Of a stretch of 64,000 nt of DNA, positions 57,525 to 64,000 are shown piece by piece. The DNA is from Notospermus geniculatus. Lineage: Eukaryota; Nemertea; Pilidiophora; Heteronemertea; Lineidae. The notes under the pieces are model-generated. The model ran no database searches. It was not told the origin of the DNA and was given only the letters and a program-made list of their open reading frames with translations. The stretch spans positions 200,072-264,071 of the forward strand of contig NMRB01000245.1 in NCBI GenBank assembly GCA_002633025.1. Direction: 5' to 3'. A program made the position numbers and the translations under genes. Position 1 is the first letter of the stretch. Every line of letters begins with the position of its first letter.

Positions 57525-57798
57525 CTTGTGTTTCCAAAGAGATGAAAAGCACAAAAATTGACACACAATATATGATAAATAAAACGGCAATTTCCAGAGT
57601 GTTTGCGAATTTTCGACCCCAACCGGGGTCTTCTTCAGGCTGGAACTTTACAATCCGAAACTCTAGAACAGACCAAGACCAGAACAGTCTGTTCTAGAGT
57701 TTCGGATTGTAAAGTTCCAGCCTGAAGAAGACCCCGGTTGGGGTCGAAAATTCGCAAACACTCTGGAAATTGCCTTTTTATTTATCCTGCTTGTGTTT
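57525..57798. mobile_element. Palindromic Penelope-like element with hammerhead-like cores
   Basis: Arms 57575-57673 and 57687-57785 (99 bp each, one mismatch seen) surround a 13-nt loop. Each arm carries CCAGCCTGAAGAAGACC, a GACCCC/GGGGTC hairpin, GAAAATTCGC and CTCTGG, once per strand. The 13-bp motif CCTGCTTGTGTTT flanks the insert at 57525-57537 and 57786-57798, like a retroelement target duplication. The left side extends further (57538-57574) and matches the tail of the related copy at 15.45-15.59 kb. This fits two inverted terminal units of a Penelope-like element; assignment is inference. Confidence 0.6.
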
Positions 57799-58591
57799 AC
57801 TTTCAATGGTTTATCATACAAAGCCAAGTAAAGGCTTGTCTCAGTCTGTCTCATTTTGCATGTCAATCCATGATTACATCTACCGGTAGATATGTCTTAG
57901 GGCAGTTCTGGGGAAAACAAGCAAAAATCTATGATTTTGCATTGTCATTAGGGAGGAATGTTTTTGCTGCAAGTGTGCAGAAGGTTAGAAGATGGTACAT
58001 GTAGTTTTTGACCAGTTGTTTTCAAATGAATGAACTAATAACAATGAAAAACTTCATCTGTAGGCAATACCGTTTGGGAATATGTGGACAGTATGTGATT
58101 CCAGCATTTGAGCCTAAAAAGAATGTTGTGTTCCCTTTCTGAGGGGGTCACGTCAGGGCATTAAAATTCCTTGCATTGGATTACAGTCCCCCTGTTGACG
58201 ACTGTTTATTGGTGGGTCATGTCTTCTCTGGGATGGGTTTTTTCATAAATTTGCCTTATTCTGTTCATCTTCTGTTTGTTAAGAAAAAACGATCCAGTTT
58301 TAGCCAGGTGAGTGGTTGACATAGCTTTGAGTCAGCCGAGTGACCATTATAGGCAGAAAAACTCTTCCGTCTCTCAAGCTATAAGCCTTGTCTTTTAATG
58401 GAAGAAATGTGTCATAACCCATCAAAAATAGTCACTAGCAGAATGAAATGGCTCCCTTGTCATGTTAAACAACACTCTATGCTCTAAACCACAAATCACA
58501 GGAAACTGACTTGTCTTTATTTTATCATATTATTTGAGTATAATTTGAGTATAATTGCCCGTGATCAAAAATAGGTAAGCGAGCGAGATAC

Positions 58592-59312
58592 ACAAACAGT
58601 AGGGGAAAAAGCCAATATTATGGAACGTCCCATTAAATCGGTACGATACCGAAATTTTGGAACGAATGCCACGCCGCCTACAGGCCTAAATCCCTTCAAC
58701 TCTCTCTTTATACCTGACTCACAAACAATGGCGCATTGGGCTGTGTTCTCGCCAGAATGATGAGTCAGCACTTGTTTACAATCAAGGTAGCTAGGGATCC
58801 TTCCTTAATTCGCAGCGCTCGTTCGAGTACGTCCGAAAATATTGGGATGATTGCTTTGTTAATGAGAAATGCCTCCTCCCGTTAGTGACATAAGGCCTCC
58901 TGCGCAAACAGATTTGAGAGAGCGCAGTATGAGGTTGCTTTTGGAAGTTACTGTGCGAAGTATACTACAAAGCTGTGTGACGCGTTTTCCGATTTATCCA
59001 TAGGAATTTGAGTTATGAAGGTATTTAGTTCGATTTTGGGATATGTCAATTAAGAGAGCTACGTCAATAGAAGACCCGAGTGAGATATCTCAATGCATGC
59101 GGAAAAAGGTAGTGTTCACTCTTGTATCCATGACTATACAAAGCATGCAACCTGTATGTCTCTAACGCGTGTTCTTCTCTGTGTAGTCCTTGAGATAATT
59201 GAAATCTTTGAAATGATTGCAATTAGGCGGCGTTGCAATCGTTCCTATATTTTGGTATCGTACCTATTTTATGGGACGTTCCAAAATATTGGCTTTTTCC
59301 CCTACTGACAAA
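58592..59312. mobile_element. 711-bp hAT5-like element with 5-bp duplication
   Basis: The element at 58597-59307 begins CAGTAGGGGAAAAAGCC and ends with the exact mirror. Inverted repeats continue about 85 bp (through GGAACG and CGCCGCCT) with increasing mismatches. ACAAA flanks both ends. No transposase-like frame is present. CAG...CTG ends with a 5-bp duplication match the element at 27750 in type but not in sequence. Confidence 0.8.
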
Positions 59313-59669
59313 TACCATCTGTAGCACTTGAGCATTAAGTTCACCGGTACCATCTTCCATTAATATAGTGAAAGGATAAGTGGAACAGTCAACTGATAGA
59401 TCCACAAGTCAAAGTGCTACCATGGCTTTATGAATAAGGTCCCATTGGTTGTCTCATTAGAAGGCAAGGCTCATGTTTGAGGACTCAGGAGTAACCATTA
59501 CTAGTCCCTTACAGAAAGTAGACATGCTTTTGTCAGTTCTCCCAAGATGCTCTCCTTGCTTGATTCAATGATTCAATTTCTTCATTAGCATATGTAAATA
59601 TCTTTTGCCATTCCAAATTGAATCTTATTTTGAATTGGAATATGTACAGTACACATGGTGTCTTCTCTT

Positions 59670-59813
59670 AAGCAGGGTTCATTGGCACATGGATCCGATC
59701 CGTTTCCAGTCCGTTTGCCCCTAGTTTTCCGGATACGACAACACTGAAGTCCATTTGATTGATTTTTTACGGACCTGAACCGGACAAAATCCGTGTGCCA
59801 ATGAACCTCGCTT
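59670..59813. mobile_element. 144-bp MITE with CAGGGTTCATTGG-type ends
   Basis: AAGCAGGGTTCATTGGCACA at the left mirrors TGTGCCAATGAACCTCGCTT at the right with two mismatches. The interior has further inverted GGATCC/CCGGAC and GGACCTGAACCGGAC motifs. A target duplication is not clear. Confidence 0.65.
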
Positions 59814-59970
59814 CAGTGAGCATTTTGGAACAGACCCACTGGTGTCACATAGAATTGTTTGGATCTCAATCCAATATTTATTCATATAGCTGTAATCATT
59901 TGGGAGCACTGCCTTTGTAGAACAGATTCTTTATCTTCATATTTTATATTTATTGGCAGTGAATATTCAT

Positions 59971-60123
59971 CAGGCCAAGCACACATTTGCGGCAACTCAT
60001 TGTGGGAGGGGTATTTTTAAAGTCAACTGACCCAACGCTCTCAACTCGTCATTCAGCCGAGTCATTGAATTTTGACAACATCCCTATCGCATTTTTTTTG
60101 GCCGCAAATGTTTGCTTGGCCTA
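59971..60123. mobile_element. Short MITE with CAGGCCAAGCA ends
   Basis: Left CAGGCCAAGCACACATTTGC and right GCAAATGTTTGCTTGGCCT are inverted repeats of about 23 bp with one or two mismatches, 150 bp apart. No ORF; flanking duplication not resolved. Confidence 0.6.
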
Positions 60124-60802
60124 AGGCTATGGATCAACCAGAGTTCAGTACTGGTAGAATATAAGAAATGCAGAACTCAATCTATTGCAGTATTCTTGCA
60201 GCCATTAGATACTGTATTTGACAGAGGTGAAAAGAAAGCTTACCTTTGCACTTTAGCTTGATGTCTGCAGACATCTGAAGGTAACTCTACTCTCTCTCTA
60301 GATTGAGTTTTTCTCCACATGAAGGGTAGTGAATAGTCTGTTTCATGAGTGTCTTCAGCTTTGGCCGGCTGATGTTGTCAATAGGCAAGGTCAGAATCCA
60401 AGATTAACTTAACATGGGATACCTTATATCTACGCGAGTTCATTTTTGAACTCTTCAATACAGTTGTGTATACCAAAAATTTATTGCTCACTTATGAATC
60501 TTGGGTTAATACGCAATGAAATTTGGTGAGGTCTCTTCATATTTTACTTTTCACCAATTTGTAACATAATGAGGGAAATAAACATGTACATGTACGTGTC
60601 TAGTGTAGAACTAGAATGTATATTTGGTGTTAGGTTGGTCCAGGATTCAACCTTGCCCTTTTTCCTTAGTGTACATTACATAGAGATTTATGTGTTTCAT
60701 TCATTGAGCCTCTACAACATGACAGGAATTGATTTTCTGCTCGTTGTCTTGACAATATAGTGACTTCTTTCTGTGCTTGCATATGTCTTGTAATATGCAG
60801 TT

Positions 60803-61014
60803 TTCTAGCCAGGCCAGTTTCACAGGGTGGTACCACCCTGTTCAAAATTGAGAGGCTATTTTACCACCCTGTTCAAATTTTTACCACCCAGTTTAAAAAT
60901 GTAACTTGTAATGCATTTTCTATTACCACCCTGTTTGAAAATCCACAGCCTTAAAATCATAGGAAAATACAGTCATAGGCCTACCACCCTGTTTGAAAAA
61001 AATTCTGGCTAGAA
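60803..61014. mobile_element. Short inverted-repeat element built of TACCACCCTGTT repeats
   Basis: The ends are TTCTAGCCAG and CTGGCTAGAA. Inside, TACCACCCTGTTYRAAA occurs at least five times, once inverted near the left end (ACAGGGTGGTA), so the left end itself forms a small hairpin. No coding potential. Confidence 0.6.
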
Positions 61015-61208
61015 CACTGAATATGTACAATTTGATTTTATTGGATATTTAATTTAAGATGTTCTGATTATGACACAATGATGAACAGATGTCCCATCTT
61101 TGGTGGTGTACATGTATCTGCTGTCATTTCAAGCCTTTACTAATTCAATTTCAACACAAAATGATATTACATTCTCCTTCCTCTGTACCCTTCTTTTCTC
61201 CCAAAGTC

Positions 61209-61332
61209 AAAGGACCGTATTCTAGAAGCTTCCTTAACTCTAAGGTTTACCTTTAGCTATTGTTTGCAGGGCAGAATACAAAAGCTTAAGGTGGACCTTG
61301 GAGTTAAGGAGGCTTCTAGAATACGGGCCAAA
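61209..61332. mobile_element. 118-bp MITE with 3-bp AAA duplication
   Basis: The element at 61212-61329 begins GGACCGTATTCTAGAAG and ends CTTCTAGAATACGGGCC, with inner inverted CTTAACTC/GAGTTAAG. AAA flanks both sides. It is the third member of the GGNCNGTATTC family in this window. Confidence 0.82.
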
Positions 61333-61521
61333 GGCCTATCTGTACTCCTTTAGACACTATCCTTGATCTTTCTACCCTTTCTCATCTGTCATGCCAGAGA
61401 AAAAGGCGAAATAGGAAACGCTCAAGTGCCTGGGAGGTAGGTGAAGATAAGCTGAACATTTGCATGAACTCTTCACATTACAACAGTGACTTTATTAGTC
61501 ACACCAATTGATCGTGACATA

Positions 61522-62015
61522 AGTTGCGCTTCCACTACAAAAAAGCCGGTATTTGTCCGCTCTTGTTCTGCTTCCATTACAGAATTGCCGGGTTTAATAA
61601 GTCCGGTTCTATTAAGTGCGGATCTATTTTATAGTTTGGATAGGTCATGCACAGTCGCAAGCGACCGTGGAGCCACCTGTAGCCGAGCATAATACTACAA
61701 ATAGATCCGGTGTTATTGCCATTCCACTACAAAATTTATCCGCATCTAGATTCGGAGTATGATCGGCTATGCTATCCGAACTAAATAGATCCGCACTTAA
61801 TAGAACCGGACTTATTAAACCCAGCAATTCTGTAATGGAAGCAGAATAAGAGCGGACAAATACCGGCTTTTTTTGTAGTGGAAGCGCAACTTATGCTATC
61901 CGAACTAAATAGATCCGCACTTAATAGAACCGGACTAAATTAAACCCGGCAATTCTGTAATGGAAGCAGAATAAGAGCGGACAATAACCAGCTTTTTTGT
62001 AGTGGAAGCGCAACT
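61522..62015. mobile_element. MITE with tandemly duplicated right half
   Basis: The left end AGTTGCGCTTCCACTACA mirrors TGTAGTGGAAGCGCAACT, which occurs twice on the right, ending at 61890 and 62015. The segment TATGCTATCCGAACTAAATA recurs at 61768 and 61892, so a 124-bp right-terminal unit is duplicated. Ends ending in CCACTACA are Harbinger-like, but no exact target duplication is seen. Confidence 0.75.
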
Positions 62016-64000
62016 ATTGTACCATTTTCATTGAGTGGGCAATATTGCAGCATGTCTTCTGGGTCGGCTACTTTTGAATCATCAAACCTAATAGTTTGGT
62101 GGATATATAATTGCACATCATTGATTTATGTTTCTGGTACTGGTAGCCTACATTTATATTTTCTGTGCAGTTATGACAAACGTTGAGTGGCCATCATTAG
62201 CATGTGCCTCCTGTTCTCTGCAGTTTCACCATATCTTACCATTATTTCCCAGGCCTACTCATGTACCTTCCGATAGCCACGTCCTCCCACTTCAGTCCTG
62301 GAGTCTGCCCCTTGTCTGCCCCTTGTCTAGGCTGTCTCTATATCATTGTACTCATGCTTTGACTATGTATGAAAAACTGTCCCCAAATAGCTAGTTGCTT
62401 GAGTGAAACTGTCATTTGGTTCACCCTGATAATATCTATCACCCTGATAGATACCGGTGATATAATGCATAAGAGTAGTTGGACATCAACACTATGTAAA
62501 CAGCTCCAAGGAAGTAAACCATTAAGATTGTGAGCATAATTGAGCGGAAATCAGGCATGTGCTAAACTGCTTGATTGAAAATCCTATTCAGTGCTTTCTT
62601 ACTGATAAATGCATACATGCATGACATCACTCATGCTCAAATAAAATGAGACTTTCGTGGAATCAGATCCCATAAAAGAGATTTTTTGCATGTTGTTTAC
62701 ATTTCTGTGGCGCATTTGACGTTGGCAAAGTTTCAAGTTATGATTACGAAAGATACCCTCGGGGAAGGGATTTATGATTTGAAAAACCATAAGCAGCACA
62801 GACATAGACCTTTTGTGTATGTGTGTGTATAAGTGAATAATAGCATTGCCCTGAGCAGACTATTAAGGTGCTGACCAATTTGATGTCTCAGAGCTCGGAA
62901 GATTTAAGTTCAGTTTCCAAGGCAGTAGCTAGCCTAGACCTCCCCTCCATCCCCAGGACGAGACAGCAAGCTACCGACAGCCCTGGTATCCACTGAACCT
63001 TCCATATCCATCACTTATTGATCTCTCAAAATCTATCATCATCAAAGATGTTGCATGATGATGTCATCTGAGATGTATTGCCTTTACCTTAACACAGTTT
63101 TTCTTTTTTGCGCATCCCCAGAAAAAACTGGTCAAATACAGAGGAAACACGGTGAGAATATTGGAATGCATTTGATTGGCAAAAAATGAAGTGAATTTTG
63201 TTTGGGGTTTAGGGAGCACATGTTTTGTTCAATGGAGTGCCATACGGATTTAGTGATGTAACTGGCATTCAATCATTCCAAGCACCAAAGCCACTTACCT
63301 AATTCCCTAAAGTGAGATCTCGTAAGTCCTAAAAATGGTGCCAGGGGTATAAAAGTTTTCATTTATAAAAAAGAGATGTCACTTCTAGGACTTCACAGAT
63401 TCCACTCATTGTAGAGTTTCTACTTGTTTAACTTTTGCCCAAAGTTCGGTGACCCCTCTGTCCATTGTTGTTGATATTTTGCAACCCAATTTTAAATTTG
63501 CATGGTTTCAAAATCCTTACCTTCACCTGCATCAGCATGACAAATATGTAAGTGAAATAGTTATGGTACTTTCACATATCGGTATTTCATTTCAGTGAGT
63601 GCACACCTTTTTTAGGTTAAACCCTGTTCTGTTTCAGAGTCTGTGAGTGAAGTTTCTTTTCAGTGTTAACTTTCAAAATAGTGTTTCTTTTTACCAGTAT
63701 AGAACTCTCCTAATTTCACTGACATTCTTTGTTACACATATATGTTTGTATTTGAAGTATGATGTGCACTTCCTAAAGGACTTTCTGCAAATTCTTCCTG
63801 CTGGTTTGATCCCCATTAATTCGCAAGCTTTCCTTGTCTGATTTGTGTTCACCAATCAGATGGCGTATAACTTTCTTGTTATGTTTACCCCGTAACATTT
63901 TATGTAAATGAGGAATGCATGTGTCTTACAGTTGTTCAGTCTGTTAAAGTCTGGCAACACCTATCTTCGACCTAATGGAATGCGGAAGTCATGTAATGTG

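Larger units (their letters stand above)
56169..63151 (+). other. Series of phase-0 microexon candidates downstream of the WD40 exons
   Basis: Five short AG...GT segments keep phase 0 at both ends and have strong donors: 56169-56204 (GDGHIKFYSGSK, donor GTGAGG), 58064-58090 (AIPFGNMWT, GTATGT), 58284-58307 (KKRSSFSQ, GTGAGT), 61398-61436 (RKRRNRKRSSAWE, GTAGGT) and 63122-63151 (KKLVKYRGNT, GTGAGA). The last three follow clear polypyrimidine tracts and are strikingly basic. Weaker ones are 60257-60280 and 63213-63257. The preceding WD40 exon also ends in phase 0, so all could be inserted without frameshift. Short AG/GT intervals occur by chance, so these are candidates only. Confidence 0.25.
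54764..64000. other. Repeat-rich last 9.2 kb, probably intronic to the WD40 gene
   Basis: No standard-length exon with WD40 character was found here. The interval is a nest of at least eight inverted-repeat elements, listed separately, plus short exon-like segments. Sequence from 62016 to 64000 holds nothing else I can support apart from two candidate microexons at 63122 and 63213. The interval could equally contain the gap before an unrelated gene. Confidence 0.45.

Noticed and set aside
57880-57990. Possible WD40 exon (GQFWGKQAKIYDFALSLG)
   Set aside because: Blade spacing is wrong and no acceptor/donor pair gives a phase matching the preceding exon.

Overview
The window is animal genomic DNA with spliced genes, many non-autonomous DNA transposons and tRNA-derived SINEs. 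Its vertebrate-type genes with compact introns, its abundant TAGGCCTA and ACATGTA motifs and its mobile-element content suggest a marine invertebrate deuterostome, most likely echinoderm or hemichordate. That lineage call is inference. Two ambiguous bases (1116 and 35941) show it is a draft assembly.

Layout, left to right. (1) 2623-5815 (+): the 3' exons of a fibrinogen-related-domain gene. (2) 5816-14373: intergenic DNA with MITEs and hairpins. (3) 14374-20820 (-): a complete SMIM14 orthologue of 99 codons, whose transmembrane exon lies in a tandemly duplicated 2.08-kb segment (15996-20170). (4) 21.5-25.45 kb: promoter-like DNA, itself partly duplicated, with one copy interrupted by a 719-bp fold-back element. 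(5) 25526-27115 (+): an ankyrin-repeat/SOCS-box-like gene. (6) 29173-35972 (-): a twelve-exon gene for a 1210-residue nuclear-type protein that I could not name. (7) 36033-44921 (+): SETD1, a complete 16-exon H3K4 methyltransferase of 1760 residues, head-to-head with gene 6 (60 bp between start codons). (8) 47753-50451 (-): OXSM, the mitochondrial 3-oxoacyl-ACP synthase, complete in five exons. (9) 50851-54763 and beyond (+): a WD40 gene, divergent from OXSM, of which seven exons are clear. Its remaining exons are either in the repeat-rich last 9 kb or beyond the window.

For SMIM14, SETD1, OXSM and the 1210-residue gene, the exons were joined by hand at GT/AG sites. In each case the sum of exon lengths is a multiple of three and the reading frame stays open, which strongly supports the models. 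The genes do not form an operon or pathway. The visible functional logic is two divergent promoters: unknown nuclear protein/SETD1, and OXSM/WD40.

The most interesting non-genic signals are: a tandem-duplicated SMIM14 exon that cannot be included twice without a frameshift; four tiny palindromic insertions (25-37 bp) each flanked by a 6-9 bp direct repeat; two copies of a repeat with a hammerhead-ribozyme-like core, one forming a 99-bp-arm palindrome inside an apparent 13-bp target duplication; a MITE family with 3-bp target duplications at three loci, one proven by an empty site; and a series of phase-0 microexon candidates downstream of the WD40 exons.
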